Assembly: GCA_022376515.1 (NCBI GenBank)
Contig: WTXI01000143.1
Span: 31,516 to 95,515, forward strand
Direction of reading: 5' to 3'
Source: Lactifluus volemus
Taxonomy: Eukaryota; Basidiomycota; Agaricomycetes; Russulales; Russulaceae
DNA length: 64,000 nucleotides
A model generated the notes under the pieces. That model was not told the DNA's origin and ran no database searches. It saw only the letters and a list, made by a program, of their open reading frames with translations. The position numbers were made by a program, and so were the translations under genes. Every line of letters begins with the position of its first letter. The stretch's first letter is position 1. Positions 11,451 to 23,441 of this stretch are shown here, in pieces.

Positions 11451-11756
11451 GGCCGAGATGCATGAAAACAATAGCACTGAGAAAAATAAACTGCAGTGCC
11501 TCAAAGAGAGATATCTGGACGGATGACGACGCCATGACCTGGTGAGATCCGCAAAGTGGCAACGCGCCCAACTGAAGCGGACTTTACCCGTTTGAGTTTG
11601 TCCCGTTCTCCATGCCGAACCACGAGGTGTCCGAAAGCAAACGCGTGACATCATGATTATCAAATCACGACGCGTCTGTTGACCGTTGATTGATAGAGCA
11701 GAAGTGCACGTGAACTGAATGGGACTCCGTCTCTCCGTCCTCAACCAGTTCCATCC

Positions 11757-14286
11757 ATGGCCACTAATACATTTCCTCTAAAGTACCGCAGGAAATCATC
11801 TCCACCGCCCTCTCCCCGAATGTTGTCCCCAATCGCACAAATATCTTCCTCCTTCCCCACCAACTTCATCTCTCCACCCCCGAAATGGCTTGATAGTGAT
11901 GATGAATTGGAGCATGAGCCTGCTCTCACAAGTGATGATGCCCTCACCGTTTTCTCGTCCAGCTGTTCTCGTGCACCCTCTCTGGCACCACTGGACGCAG
12001 AAGATGCTCACGTCGATATACTCTCCTCTCCTGTTCAAGAAGCCTTCATCCGTCCCTCCGCACCCTCCCGTGCCCCTCTTTCGAGATACAACAACAAGTC
12101 ATACCCACCAAACGCAAAGTCACCTACAACGCGAGAAGATGTCGCTGCTGTTCTCCTTTCCCTGCGTGCGCAACCACGCCTAGGTCCCTCTCAACCCGTG
12201 CTCGTCCAGCTCCCCTCTCCGACAGAGAGCGTGGAACCACCCATCCCCGTTCGTCGCTCGCGCGTTGTCTCACCATCTCTACGGAACCTTGTTTTACCAC
12301 GCACGCCGTCCCCGTCTCCGCGGCGCCCTCTTCAAAAGATTTCCCCCGTTATCGATAGCGAGGTTGTCCACGGGACCACTCCTTCGGCACAGAGAACTCC
12401 ATCTCGGCGCGCCACCCCGGCTTCTTCCCCACTACCTCCATCTTCACCATTCGCAGAGGAAGATGACTATGAGAGCTCAGAGTTATCGCGGTTCCATTCT
12501 GTACCTTGTCCTAAACCTAAACCAGCGCCTCTCCAGGTACGCTTGACAAATTGTTTTTTTTTTATCTCCGGCGTTCTCTTTTTCTGCCCTTTAATTGGCA
12601 TCTGTCCGGTTCTTGACTTGCGCCCACTTGACATTTGCTTATCCGCACCTTTCATCTTAGGTGCATATCACCACGGACGATTCCGAACTCGACGGACATA
12701 CACGCGTGCAGTCACACGACGACCAAGAACTCGAGGAAGATTGTGATCGGACGGGGTTATGCGAAGCAGTTCCAGCTGCGTTTCTCGAGGTGCGTAAGAA
12801 AAAAAATCGCTTCCTTATCATTATCAAACTCTATTCCAAAGCGCTTTGATGGGTTTTTGCCACAGGATTCGCTCCTTCCCGAAAATGGTCCCGATGAGCG
12901 GCTTGACCAATCGTGCGTTCCCCTATTGCCCCTTCCGGTGATTGAGATACCCCCTCGGTCACTCGATCGGCATAAGGTGTGTAGACTCTTTGTGATTTCA
13001 CCTCGTCGATCTCACACTTTGTGTTTCGACCAAAGTCGCCATTGCTCACTCCATGTGAATTATCGGCGACAGAACTACCGAACGGGTGTCGTCCCGATAC
13101 TCCGATCTCCGTTGCTCCACCGCCGTTGAAATTAGTGCTTCCCGCGCTGCATATAGACAGTTCACTTCCCGATGTCGCGGACCAGGAGACCCCAGCCAAA
13201 CCATTAGCCTACTCCCGGGCCGCCTCCTCCCCGCTGACCACGCTTGATGAGCCCAGTATACCGCCCAGCCCGGTGCACAGCATCTACCCTGCCTCATCTC
13301 CTCTCAGCTCCCCACCGTTATCCCCCACTTGCGAACAGCAGCAGAAACAGCAAGAGAGAGAATATGAACATGCGCTACCACTTCCTAGCCCAGTTGTGGG
13401 CATCAAGCGCCCCGCTTCTGTCGCACCCGAGGATACCGATGGAACCGTTGTTGATACAGCATCAATATCGGGGTCGGCGTCTGCCCCGCTGGCGCGTACA
13501 CACGCTCAGACCAAACGGCGCCGTAGGGAGGTAGATTCGGACGATAAGCTCTGGCGCAACCGCAAGGAGCACAATCCTATACCGATACCCGAACCTCCCG
13601 CCTCCGCTCCTACCTCCTCTACACGCCCAACCTCCCCACCACACGTCTCTTCCTCCACCACCACCACCGCCGCCGCCGCCGCCTGCCCCACCACTCCTTT
13701 CTCCTCATCTACCAACGATCCAAATCCTGACGAAGCAGACGAGAAAGAGACCGAAGATAGTGACGACTTTCCGATCTGTCCTATCGACGATGACGACACC
13801 GGACCACCTGACCCTTCCCACCCACACTCACACCCTTCCCCACACCATCACCCTCCTCACCACCAACCAGAAAAAGCAAAAGAAGAGGATCAGGATCAGG
13901 AACAAGCATGTCCGCACCCAGCCCTACTCGGCATCCTCCTCGAAACCCTAGCTCTCTCTCGCGCATCCTCACTCCCACTGACAGCCCTGACGCGCACCAC
14001 CCCCGCCTTGGCGACTTATCCACACGCAGAATTGACGTCCACCCTCGCGTGGGCCGTACGCGCGCGCATCCTCGGCTGCGTACGTTCGTCGGGCGAAGCT
14101 TTACCCCCTTCTTACTTTTACGATCCGGCCGCTGACCCGGATCGTGAGCGCGGAGAACTCTTGCAGTGTTTGATGCCTCGCGCTGGAAAGCGTCGCGAGA
14201 CGATGAAATACAAGCAGTATTATTGGGCTCCTGTCGTCGTCGGGCGGGGACGCACAAGGACGTGGGACGTCGATTGGGAAGAGTGA
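11757..14286 (+). CDS. Ser/Pro-rich protein of unknown function
   Basis: Four exons (11757-12536, 12661-12789, 12866-12976, 13036-14286) join in phase 0 with GT-AG introns of 124, 76 and 59 nt, giving 756 residues. The first two thirds is low-complexity, rich in Ser, Pro and acidic residues (motifs such as KSSPPPSPRML and EEDDYESSELSRF), with a basic patch AQTKRRRREVDSD that could act as a nuclear signal. Poly-Ala, His/Pro and acidic tracts follow. The C-terminal 120 residues look folded (helical LLGILLETLALSRASSLPL, then YFYDPAADPDRERGELL and ETMKYKQYYWAPV). I do not recognise a named domain; a short winged-helix-like fold is only a guess. The exon structure is clean and uninterrupted, so the gene is likely functional. 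A decayed partial duplicate lies at 3740-4365. Confidence 0.8.
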
Positions 14287-14566
14287 ACTAGCTAGTTGTG
14301 ACAGTGATCGTCGGCTAAGTTATAGTTGTTATTCGGTTTTCATGTTGTCGAACACAGTTGTAGCCAATTATCACTAGTAGTAGCGTTGTATATGCAATGC
14401 CGATTCTTGTCCATTTCTTCCAATGTCCCCTCAGATAAAATGAGAGAAAAAAAAAGACACCATGTTGGCTATGGGGAGCATGCAAAATACGTATGGTAGA
14501 GCATGGCAAGTTCATAGCAACTCATACATACATGGGCAGCAGAACCACTACCTGTCGACCACCCTT

Positions 14567-15571
14567 TTAATCCCAACCCGATGGTTGTGCTCCAACATCC
14601 CACTGCGTCGTGCCTGCAGGCTCTGCTGCCCAATCATTTCCGCCGCCGGTCGTTTCCGCAGCCCAATCTATACCACCTAAATAGCCGCCGGTAAGACAAA
14701 CCTCGTGATGAAAAAAAAATCACATCTAGGACTTACCCTCTGTAGTAGCAAGCACAGGATTGATCCCGCCAATAGCAGGTGCCGAGGAGACGTCCCACTC
14801 CGTGACAGGCGCGGCGTCGGCATCGCCAGCTGCAGCGGCCTTGGCCTGCGCCTCCTCCTGTTGCTGCTTCTCGACCTCCTCGGGGTCACGGTAGAAGAAC
14901 ATGTCGACCATGACGTTCCAGCCGTCGGGCGTGCGGGGAATAGTGCCGCGCAAACGGAGGACCTCGCGCGCAAGTAGCCACCAGATAAGGCCGATCGAGT
15001 GGCGAGACTTGTTGTTTGTTGGGATCGCCACGTCAACGTATTTGAGAGGGGCATCCGTATCTGCGAGCGCGATGACAGGGATGTTGACATAGGATGCCTC
15101 ACGGATCGCTTGGTGATCGACGCGAGGATCAGTCACAATGATCAGGCGGGGCTCCTTGAAAGAGCGGGTAATGTAATTTGTGAATGAGCCGGGGGTGAAG
15201 CGGCCAGCAATCGCTTGTGCGCCCGTGTTGGCGGCATACTTGAGTACAGCGCGATGTCCATATGGCCGTGCAGAAATCACACAAACGTCGTTGGGGTTCT
15301 CGATGGCGGCAATAATCCGTGCCGCAAAGACAAGTTTCTCCCATGTCTTTCCAATGTTGATAATGTGAATTCCTGAAACGAGAGAAAATCTGTGATCAGA
15401 CGTTCAGTGGTACGACTAGGAGTGGGGCTCACCGTCTGGCCGCCTCTTCCAAACGTAGGGTTCCATCTGCTTGTCACAATTCTTGGTTCCAAGGTGGCAC
15501 TGTGCTGCGAGGAGGAGTTGGATATCCTCCTCAGTCGCACTCAGAATAGAAGGGAGTTTTATTGAAGCCAT
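14567..15571 (-). CDS. RPS0: 40S ribosomal protein S0 (uS2)
   Basis: Three exons (15571-15433, 15372-14737, 14676-14567) with introns of 60 nt each give 294 residues. The N-terminus [18 protein letters not shown], the core [16 protein letters not shown], the block [19 protein letters not shown], and [20 protein letters not shown] are hallmark segments of eukaryotic S0/RPSA. The last exon supplies the family's acidic, Trp-rich tail (DWAAE, then [12 protein letters not shown]). The protein is part of the small ribosomal subunit and is needed for 20S pre-rRNA processing. It is convergent with the gene at 11757 (about 280 nt apart) and 262 nt from the start of the methyltransferase gene. Length and motifs are normal. 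Confidence 0.97.
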
Positions 15572-15833
15572 GCTGAGCCTATCACACCTATCAGCATCCA
15601 AGACTATACCAGACCATCCACCGCCAAAGCTGGACCATTCGGAACCATTCCTTCATGAAGAGAGATAAAAGACGCAAGACACACACCGTTGGGGATTTTC
15701 GAAGGCTGAACGCCTGTGTCAAATGACGTTCGAAGGCTTTTCTGTCGGGTCCTGCGGGCGTTGATCACTCGATTGTATCCTCCTTAGCTATACCGGCATT
15801 CACCGAAACTTGTTCCCACGCTAACCTACACAC

Positions 15834-17142
15834 CTATAGGACTTTGGACAACGCACGCAACTCTTTCTCGCCCGTTTTACAGCATCCCCCGACCAAAATC
15901 CCGCCCCAAACACCTTTTTCAGCAGCCGTGTGTACTATTTCTCCGAGTCTCTCAGCCCACTCTTCTCCTTGTGCGCGCGTCTCTCCGCTGTACCACCCCC
16001 ATTTACGCGTCTCCATGTCATACGTCTGACCGCCGTTTGGCTTGAGCACGAGCCAGGGTTTCTTCACGCTGCCAACCCCGGTGGTAGCGTGCATTTTAGC
16101 AAGTGCGTCACTCACAGAAGCGACGGCACTCCCAACGTGAGCGATGGCGGTGCAATTGATACCAAACGCGTCGGGCACTGCGTACCGCACGTCTTCACGA
16201 CCACCACCACGAGCGGCAGGAACGTCGCCAAAGTACGCCGCCAGGACTTGCTCGGCTCCCAAGTGAGCACCTCCACCAGAAGCACGTTCCTCTGGGAACT
16301 CCCCACTCGTATAGACGGCGCACACCCACCACGGCTTGCGCTCCTCCGGCGCGACCTCGTCTTCGAGAATTGCAACGGCCCGCCGGATGGCGCGCACCTC
16401 GCGAGCGAGCGGGACAGTCTCGAATGCGAGTACATCCACTGCACGCCACGTCTCCTTATCCGCGGCGTACGCGCGCAGCCGCTCGAGATGGAACGCTGTC
16501 AGCTCGTTCTCGGATTGTGCTTCTTGGGCGCGCTCGTCCTCGCGGAAGGCATTACGATTCGGGTGGGTCGGGTCCGGCGGGTACACGTAGGCCTGAGGAC
16601 CATAGGGCGGTGGGTAGTAGCCGTCGAACTCGTGCGGTAACGGCAATGAAGCGCCGTATGCGGCGAGCGAGAGTGCGATCTTGATGTTGTCGATGGGAAG
16701 ATTTGTCTCTGCCACGAATCGGTTACGCGCTTCGGCGGCGAGCATCACGGATGAACGCATTAGTCGTATGGCGTCATCTTGGGAATATCCCGCCCTAGCA
16801 TAGGTAATGAACGAGCCTTGATAACTATCGAACGCGGTGAATGATAAGTGGCGACAAAACCAAAGAAGATTGCCCACGATACAGTCTCGATGAGACGTGC
16901 CCCTGCTCGTAAGAATGAAAGGTGCGCCTCAATAACAGACCCAGGAGTCTTGATCAAGGCTTCCGAAGACCAAAGAGATGAGGCTGTATCAAGTTGATAC
17001 TCATCTTCAAGGATCGATCCCTGTCGACGACATCCTCAGTATATCAGCTTACATGTGTGTGGATGAAAACATCCCGATGTACCAAACCCCCATCAATCAG
17101 TACGCACGATGTAGATGGGAACAGTGTGGAGAGACTAGACAT
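15834..17142 (-). CDS. Homocysteine S-methyltransferase
   Basis: Three exons (17142-17083, 17020-16878, 16824-15834) with introns of 62 and 53 nt give 397 residues. It transfers a methyl group, probably from S-methylmethionine or S-adenosylmethionine, to homocysteine to form methionine in the cytosol. The first exon ends LIDGGL, completed across the intron to DGGLGSILED, the substrate-binding N-terminus. LWSSEALIKTP and ETVSYQGSF follow. DVLAFETVP, the zinc-site cysteine in FGINCTA and the C-terminal zinc pair in GGCCKTG are all present. A Pro/Tyr-rich insert (DGYYPPPYGPQ) lies near the middle, as seen in other fungal members. The gene looks intact. The yeast relatives are MHT1/SAM4; I cannot say which substrate this one prefers. 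Confidence 0.93.
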
Positions 17143-17222
17143 TCTTGCTGTTTAGCATTCGCTGAAAGGTCGGCTAAACGCTAGCACAGTCTGTGACGCA
17201 AAGTAAAACAAAAAGCAACCTT

Positions 17223-17316
17223 GGTAGCGGCGAGGTTCGAACTCGCGCGGGTTTTCCCCACTGGGAGTCAAGTCATAACTTAAATCCAGCGCCTTAGACC
17301 ACTCGGCCACGCTACC
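17223..17316 (-). tRNA. tRNA-Leu (probable UAA anticodon) with intron
   Basis: The minus strand folds as a class II tRNA. The acceptor stem is GGTAGCG/CGCTACC (perfect), the D-arm is TGGCCGAGTGGTCTAAGG, a long variable arm is present (GGG-AAAA-CCC), and the T-arm is GCGAG-TTCGAAC-CTCGC. The anticodon loop begins TTTAAG after the stem CTGGA, giving anticodon TAA. About 12 extra nt sit after position 37, where nuclear tRNA introns occur. The 3' anticodon stem reads CCCAG, leaving one A-C mismatch, so exact intron ends are uncertain. Reading the anticodon as AAG would need a shifted stem. Confidence 0.85.
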
Positions 17317-17920
17317 AATCCCTGTTGGTGTCACTGAGCTCGTATAGTCCTGAAAGCCATCCTGATATATCGAGTCGTTGTCAAATATCGATATCTCTCC
17401 TGCCTCTCGACCATCGATCCTGTGAAATAATCCCGCACGAGATCGATACTGCTCGGTTGGCCGTCTGGAATAGTGACAATTGCCTGAGACTGGAGTCGTC
17501 TGCTAGCCGCACCAGGTACTAGTGAATTCCCTACTCTCCAGGTCAATTACAACTACTCGCATGCATTTTGTGGCTATGTCTATTGTAGCCTATATCAATA
17601 TGATATGCTTACGCAGTTAGCAAAGTCCGCGGTGTCCGTAAATTTCATGCAATGCTCATTATGATCCAAGTACCGCACCAGCTGGTGTCGTTGTTTGGCG
17701 AATGTACCACATATTCCGAGTACGATCAATGGTAAGCCAAGTCGGGAGAAATGGAAATACCGAAAGGACGTATGACAAAATCATACGAGATAGCGATTGA
17801 TGAAGGGCCCAGTCTAAGTAAGTTACACCATGAAAGTAATATCTGGATAAACCCCTCGAGGTCTGCGTAGCCAGTCGCAGGGGATCTGGTTATGCATCAC
17901 CGGATCTAGGGCATTAATTG
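17317..17920. other. No gene recognised
   Basis: Only short chance frames occur between the tRNA-Leu and the decayed GFA gene. No repeat shared with the rest of the window was noticed. Confidence 0.4.
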
Positions 17921-17926
17921 GCTCTA

Positions 17927-18633
17927 CGCCACATATTCGTCGTGTTCCTTGTGCCACTCTTCAAGTGATGCCTCCGGGTATTCCTTAAAAGTCTCCTTTT
18001 ACCTTCAGGCAGACGCACATAAGAAGGTGCTGATCCCGTCATGAGCACTGTCTACATGGGCGATCACACTACCATGTCAATCGTACTCGGAGCAAAGCTG
18101 AATGCCAATAACGCACCATCTCATCGGGTACCTTCAGGTCTGGCTCGTCAATTGCGGACGCGAAAGGATGCAACAACTCTGGACTGTGTAAAACCAGACG
18201 CATTCCGTCACTGATGCGACGCATTGTCAGTGACAAGGATAGCTTACTACGTTTCGTCCCATAGCCAGAGCATCGCCGAGCATTTTGAGCAGAAATGCCG
18301 TTCGGAAGTCGATCGCCTTTCCTCGGCGTACCACGGTCCAATACTGCTTTATATATCCTATTCTCCACCAAGTCACCAACCCACACACAACGTCAGCATG
18401 TCAAAAACTATGCATTTTAATGAGAATTAAAGGATTAATTCGTACGAAATGTCGTTCTTCCCTTTCGTGATTTGAAGCGTGTGCGCGTGCGCCCCGAGAT
18501 TGATCGAACCACCCGTACCCCCCACTTTACGGCAGATGGAACACATGCAGAGCTGATACGGCACTGGCGTGCTAGAATGTACTGTGAAAGTTACTGCGCC
18601 GCAGTGACAGCTTCCCTTGAGCTCGACGGGCAT
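17927..18633 (-). pseudogene. GFA/CENP-V-family (formaldehyde-activating-like) gene, frameshifted
   Basis: From the ATG at 18633 the first exon reads SCHCGAVTFTV and CSICRKVGGTGGSINLG, the zinc-binding signature of glutathione-dependent formaldehyde-activating (GFA) domain proteins. It splices at 18446/18357 to IYKAVLDRGTP. Two downstream pieces lie in other frames: SERHFCSKCSAMLWLWDET, then, after an intron, PELLHPFASAIDEPD. A C-terminal piece reads YPEASLEEWHKEH and stops near 17927. Joining needs one frameshift after RGTP and another before the C-terminal piece, so I call it a pseudogene. All cysteines of the motif survive, suggesting recent loss. Sequencing error is an alternative. Confidence 0.75.
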
Positions 18634-19298
18634 TGAGGGGACTCACTGGCAAGATGCCGCGGCTAACGGAATCATTTTTGGACACGGGCTTATTAAGTCA
18701 CGGCCCGCGGATTTTTCAAGCGGAGGCATACCCCATATTGGCCATCCCGGCATCACTTTCTCCTGAGTTCTCAAATGTCGCTTCGCCGCTATCTCGATTG
18801 GGAATTTACTGGTTCACTGCATATCACAAAATTTCTGAGCCTCGCATTGGCACTTGAAAATCGGATCCGCGGCGCTCTCGTCTCATGACCGCGCCTCTAG
18901 CTTGTCATATCATCTGTAAAGCAACGACGCCTTCAGCATAATAGCGGTGCTGCTGCTAGTGGTGTTACCGTGCAGGTGGTAGAATACTCGTGGGACGAGA
19001 ATGCTCGCAAGCTGCGTAGTGTCGGCGCCAGCAGGCAAAGCTTCCCCGTCGGCGGTGAGGTAACCCATTTACCTTTAGGCACTTTTCCGTCACACGCCGC
19101 TCCCGATTTCCGCGGAACACTAGAAGCCCCTCGCAATCAATAGCTGAAAGCACTCAACTACAGCACTAGCCGACCTACCTTAACTACACCGAGGCTACCT
19201 GTGAGACCACGCAACGCTTATTGAAAAACGACATTGCCCTGGTATTAAACCGCCATCCAAGTCGCTTCCTCGTTTCCCCTTACCCTTCCGACTTAACC
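18634..19298. other. Intergenic; probable promoter of the CFEM gene
   Basis: No gene is recognised. The divergent arrangement means it would hold promoters for both the GFA gene (minus) and the CFEM gene (plus). I saw no clear TATA element. Confidence 0.35.
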
Positions 19299-19859
19299 AT
19301 GCTCGTCAGTCGCCTTTATACACTCATTGGTTTAGCGGTGGTGGCAGTCGGGGTGTCTGCTCAGTCCATCGATGCTTGCATCGTCACTTGCTTGACCCTC
19401 GCTGAAGGTTCAAACACTTGCAACTCTTAGTGCGGCGTTCCTCATCGATCATCTCGCTCCTCTCTGTGTCTGATCTCAGTTCCTCAATAGCACCAACGTC
19501 TCCTGCGTTTGCGCCAGCAAAGCCTACCAAAATCTATCGAGCGCCTGCCTAAAGGCTAACTGCACAACCGCCGATCAGGAGGCTGCTCTTCAACTTCAAG
19601 AAAGTAATTGCGGCAGCACTAGTACTAATGGTATCTACCCTTCACGCCCTTTCTTCGCCCACGTCGTTCGTTGGTAGCTGACCCGACATCCAAAGCTTCA
19701 TCATCCGCTGCTGCCTCCGGGACGGCAGCTTCCGCCTCTGGGACCTCTTCATCCACCGCCAAGTCGTCGAGGGCCATCGCTCCAATTGAACAGTTGCCAT
19801 TCCTCACGACCATCATCACCATTGCGGGTGTCGCTCTTGGGGGTACCCTTGCCTTGTAA
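19299..19859 (+). CDS. CFEM-domain GPI-anchored cell-surface protein
   Basis: Three exons (19299-19429, 19491-19630, 19678-19859) join in phase with 61- and 47-nt introns to give 150 residues. The order is a signal peptide (VGVSAQ cleavage region), a CFEM domain, a Ser/Ala/Thr-rich stalk (SSSAAASGTAASAS), and a hydrophobic C-terminus (ITIAGVALGGTLAL) typical of GPI attachment. The domain has exactly eight cysteines in CFEM spacing (DACIVTCLTLAEGSNTC, then SCVCAS, ACLKANC and a final NC). Known CFEM proteins bind haem or act at the cell surface in iron uptake or host contact. The usual haem-ligand Asp is not clearly placed here, so haem binding is unproven. The first donor (TTA|GTGCGG) is weak but gives a perfect CFEM junction (CNSYTNVSC). 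Confidence 0.88.
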
Positions 19860-20651
19860 CTCATAAACCTCACGAAGCGAAGGAATCTTCATAATTTAGT
19901 AATAAATAAACGCTTTTATGCACAGAGGGATCGGAAACGAAACAGGACAGATTAAATGACGTCACGATACCCCTCCTCTATCTCGGGTCCATTTATTGCG
20001 GAGACCGTTGCATGAGTAGCCTGGTAACCAATTTGTGCTAGATCCGTTTGGCATACACAAAAGTCCGCTATTCACTCTGCGGCAATACGTTGGAGAATCG
20101 ACTCCATCCCTTCTCCGATGTTTGTCGCATAAATATATTCCGCTGCAAATATATGACGGCATTATGCGTCCTTCACAAAGTCCTTCAGTTCAAGATGCGA
20201 TGAAACTTGAAGGTCATGTTGCTTTCAAGACTCGGAGCAAGAAATAAGCGAGCGTAGTCTTCTGCTCACCACCTGTGACGTTACAAGGTTGTCCACCCAG
20301 TCTCATTGGGTGTCTTTCCTCGTCGGGGGTATGATATCGACACTTCCTACCCTCTCCCCAATTTGCACGATAGGATACATGGCGCTTGCAGAGACACAAA
20401 CCCCATTAAGCCTTGAACCTTGAAGATGCGAAAGAGCAGGTGTGCAATTGTAAGCCTAAAGATAATGCTTTACAGCGCCGATCTCATAGTCTGATGCACT
20501 TCTCCAACCTCGTCTTCGTCGATTGGAGAGCGCGTATCCAGTACCAAATACTCTCCATGAGCGACCACCTGCACCGACTGAAAATGATGGTGTATCACCA
20601 CGACACCGACAATATACAATGACGGAATTGCCTAAAACAGAGCCATCAATT
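19860..20651. other. No gene recognised; convergent 3' region
   Basis: This lies between two convergent genes and contains only short chance frames. An AATAAATAAA stretch near 19903 is a plausible polyadenylation signal for the CFEM gene. Confidence 0.4.
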
Positions 20652-22348
20652 TTAGCATTTGTTTTTGTCTGGAGGCTGACGCGGAAAAGGCACGATGCTC
20701 ACGATCAACAGAATACCGCAAAAGAGAGGACTGTCGCCGGCTGCGACAAAGCCAAGCCAGGCAACATAAAAGGCGAGCACGACAATTGTCACGCCTAGCC
20801 CCATGAGCAACGCGGACTGTGTGCGCGCGCGATCCCGCACTGGAGTATGTTGGGCCTGGAATCCCACCACACACTGCAGGCCGTATAATAGCAACAGACC
20901 GATACCCCACCACTGCGTAAAGTCAGTACAGCTTATATTACCACCACCAAGCCATGTCATCGGATATCTTACCTTGTGCCCAGTGTCAGAGTCGTTCCTC
21001 TCTGTGAAAAGGTATATGATCATACCTCCCGCGATGAGCGCGCCAGCTAGAAGAACGTTGGGCGGTGGTGTATGTATAGAACCAAGGGGGTGTACGCACC
21101 GACGTGGAACTGCAAAGTCTGGTGCAGATCGAACGCGGTGGAGCTTCCCGTCGCCTTTGTGTAACGCGCCACGAGGGCGCCGGACGGGATGACGAATAGG
21201 AATCCGGCGATGCAGAGCGCGGCATGGAGAAAGCTTGCAAACCCGCCACCACCACCACTTTTTCCTGATGCTCCCTTCTCTGACTCATCTATCTTGGCAT
21301 CCACTTGTCCTTCATCACCGTTCTCGGCAGCGTCTGGAGCAGAGAGAGGAGGCGGAGGTATGTCGGCGTCGGCCGTAGTGGGGATGCGCGTCAAGTTGAG
21401 CACGTCCTGCCCAGACCAGTGATGAACCGAGATGGGCACGTTCTCGTCTGCAGAACCCGGTGACGTGCGACTGAACGCCATGATGATCTCTTGCAATCCA
21501 TCTGGAGGGGCCTGTAACCACGGCAGAGCAATCAGCCTCAAATGCCGTCCTCATTTGACATGGGGACTAGAATACGTACTGGTCGGGTGAATGCCATTTG
21601 GGGATGCTCCTCTGTGACCTACAAAGGCCACATCATAAATCAGAACAGAGCTGGGGCGCATGGGTGGGTAAGCGAGCCGGACGACGCACCGATGTCCCCT
21701 CCATATAAAGTGTAGCAGTAAATGGAGGATCCGGGTCGGGTTCTGGCATTACCTCGAATGGCGCCTTGCGCTGTGAGAGCGTCACGGAAGAGTATGAGCC
21801 GTCCTCATCGCGTGACGGCCACATTATCACCATTGGACTTCCGCCCATCATTTCCCCAAAGCCACTTGAGGAAAGAACGGCGACCCATCGCGCCTAGGAG
21901 TCAACATCCGGTGGAGAGAAAAAGGATAGAAATCACAAGAAATACTACGTACATGGCCATCCAACCCAATTCTTGTTCGCCAGTACTCCGCAAGGTATCT
22001 GTGCGCACGCGATGTTCATCAATATGTTGTGAGGTTTCGCAAAAAGGACATACATCGTGCCACGTCACCCTCCACGTCACATTCGATACACATGGCCTGT
22101 CAAAAAAGTCTATGTTCGTCTTTCCAGTTATATATAGTCACGAACGTACTTCACTGCACAGCGAGTCATGGGCAGAGCCAGAAGGTAATTGTCTAGCATG
22201 CTGTGCCTTTTGGTTTTGCAAATCAGGGGCTACTTTACCGAATAACATTTGTCCTCACAGGTCTCACCGAACGTATGTTGACCGATTCCGCTCCGGTCGT
22301 TAGGATAATGAGTGAAGTGAAAAGGAGAGCGAACAAGGACTTTTTCAT
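20652..22348 (-). CDS. DOMON - cytochrome b561 membrane oxidoreductase
   Basis: Nine exons (22348-22268, 22200-22150, 22096-22054, 21998-21953, 21864-21690, 21618-21580, 21511-21100, 21046-20973, 20912-20652) join in phase to 393 residues. A signal peptide (MKKSLFALLFTSLIILTTG) leads into a CDH-type DOMON cytochrome domain. This has ARYTLRSTGEQELGWMAIGF, then GEMMGGSPMVIMWPS with a candidate axial Met, and PISVHHWSGQD with a candidate axial His. A Pro/Ser/Gly linker follows, then a b561 region of about four membrane helices (FLHAALCIAGFLFVIPSG, ALIAGGMIIYLF, GIGLLLLYGLQCVVG, LLMGLGVTIVVLAFYVAW) with His in FLHAA, DLHQT and TGHK. It probably moves electrons across the plasma membrane to extracellular acceptors. 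Partial decayed copies recur in the NLR cassettes to the right. Confidence 0.88.
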
Positions 22349-22639
22349 AGTTTAAGTACCACAGAGAAGGAGAAATAAAGATGACACAGTCGGTCAGGCG
22401 CTGCTCCCGAGTTGCATGACTCGGATTCTCGGACACTGACTGCTGGTGTTATTGTCACGACAGACAGGAAGTCGGTAAGAAGAAGTTGGCTTATTGAAAC
22501 TCCGAGGCAAACTGAATGTCCTTAATTGACTGCGGAGTTTGAATAAGCCATTCCTGCTGTCACGTGTGTGAAAAGAATCTAGATCTGTCACACTCAAGAC
22601 CGGCCGCATACCGCCCGCGTAGTTTGCATACGGCTATCA

Positions 22640-22870
22640 TTTTTGATGCCTAGGTTTGACCTTCTGTACCCCGATTTTGAAATAATAATAACGGACTTTC
22701 GTTTACTATACCTCAGTGAAGACGTCTGGCCACGCTCGAGAAATATTTTAGGAGTAGGGATTCGTAGAGAGAGGTGGATGCCAGCACCATTCTTTCATTT
22801 CTTCTGCGGTCACTGGCACCCGTACCTCGTTTCTCTCTGTGCATGCTTTGTGTTTACCTGTCCTGATATC
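22640..22870. repeat. Block S, partial copy
   Basis: This shares with the S blocks near 31.5, 43.9, 46.6, 49.9 and 60.3 kb a gactttc...cactgatacctc-like segment and the tcatttcttctgcggtcac motif. It lies immediately before 3'-flank block F of NLR A, the same order as at NLR C and D. Confidence 0.55.
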
Positions 22871-22879
22871 TAGACCGCT

Positions 22880-23441
22880 CATAATTTGACACTTGCCAGG
22901 CTGGCGTCCTTCAACATACTGATTCCATCGCCAGCCTCAAGAATACCCGTTGGAGGTGCAGTTGCTTGCGGCTCGCTAGGGTGGCCACGCAGCTGCTTGG
23001 CATGGGCAGGACCCAGTCCAGCCTTCCAATAATCCAAATACCAACGGCGGCTAAGGATTGAGTCTTTCTCAACGGTTTTCTCCATCATGATGACAGAGTT
23101 CAGACCACATCCAGGTCTTGGGACTTGGGAGTGGACAGGTGTGGGACATTGGCCAGCTGGCGGACGTTGGAGTAAGTATTAATCTGCGGTATAGACGCAT
23201 CACTGTCGTTCTACTAGATGCCAGTGTCTCCGATGAGACCTTGGCGATTTCGGGGCGAAGAAAGGACCTGAGAAGAGAAGGAGAAAGAAATCAGGCTGAT
23301 ATGAGACTCGTCTCCGTCCGAGTGAGCCCCATACGAAAAGCCAATAATCATGATACATTTCACCGCTTTATAATAAGAATACTAGTACTAATTCCGTTGC
23401 AAGAATGATAACTAATCGAGGTTTGGCTGCTAAATGCGACA
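22880..23441. repeat. 3'-flank block F of NLR A
   Basis: This sequence follows the stop codon of every NLR locus in the window (also 34250-34810, 50170-50874, 60490-61300). Landmarks are an acacccgttggagctgc-like stretch, ggctcgctag-tgtggccacgcagctgcttgg, and aacctgagcaagagacaaa-like sequence. It probably holds the terminator and poly(A) region. Open frames on both strands do not agree between copies. Confidence 0.6.

Noticed and set aside
11220..11744. 174-codon minus-strand frame upstream of the 11757 gene
   Set aside because: No family similarity. It spans repeat R1 and the presumed promoter, and the R1 copy at 1.55-1.99 kb does not keep the frame.
20985..21290. Separate small proteins in alternative frames of the b561 exons
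   Set aside because: The nine-exon model joins in phase over the whole locus and gives a complete DOMON-b561 protein, leaving no need for them.
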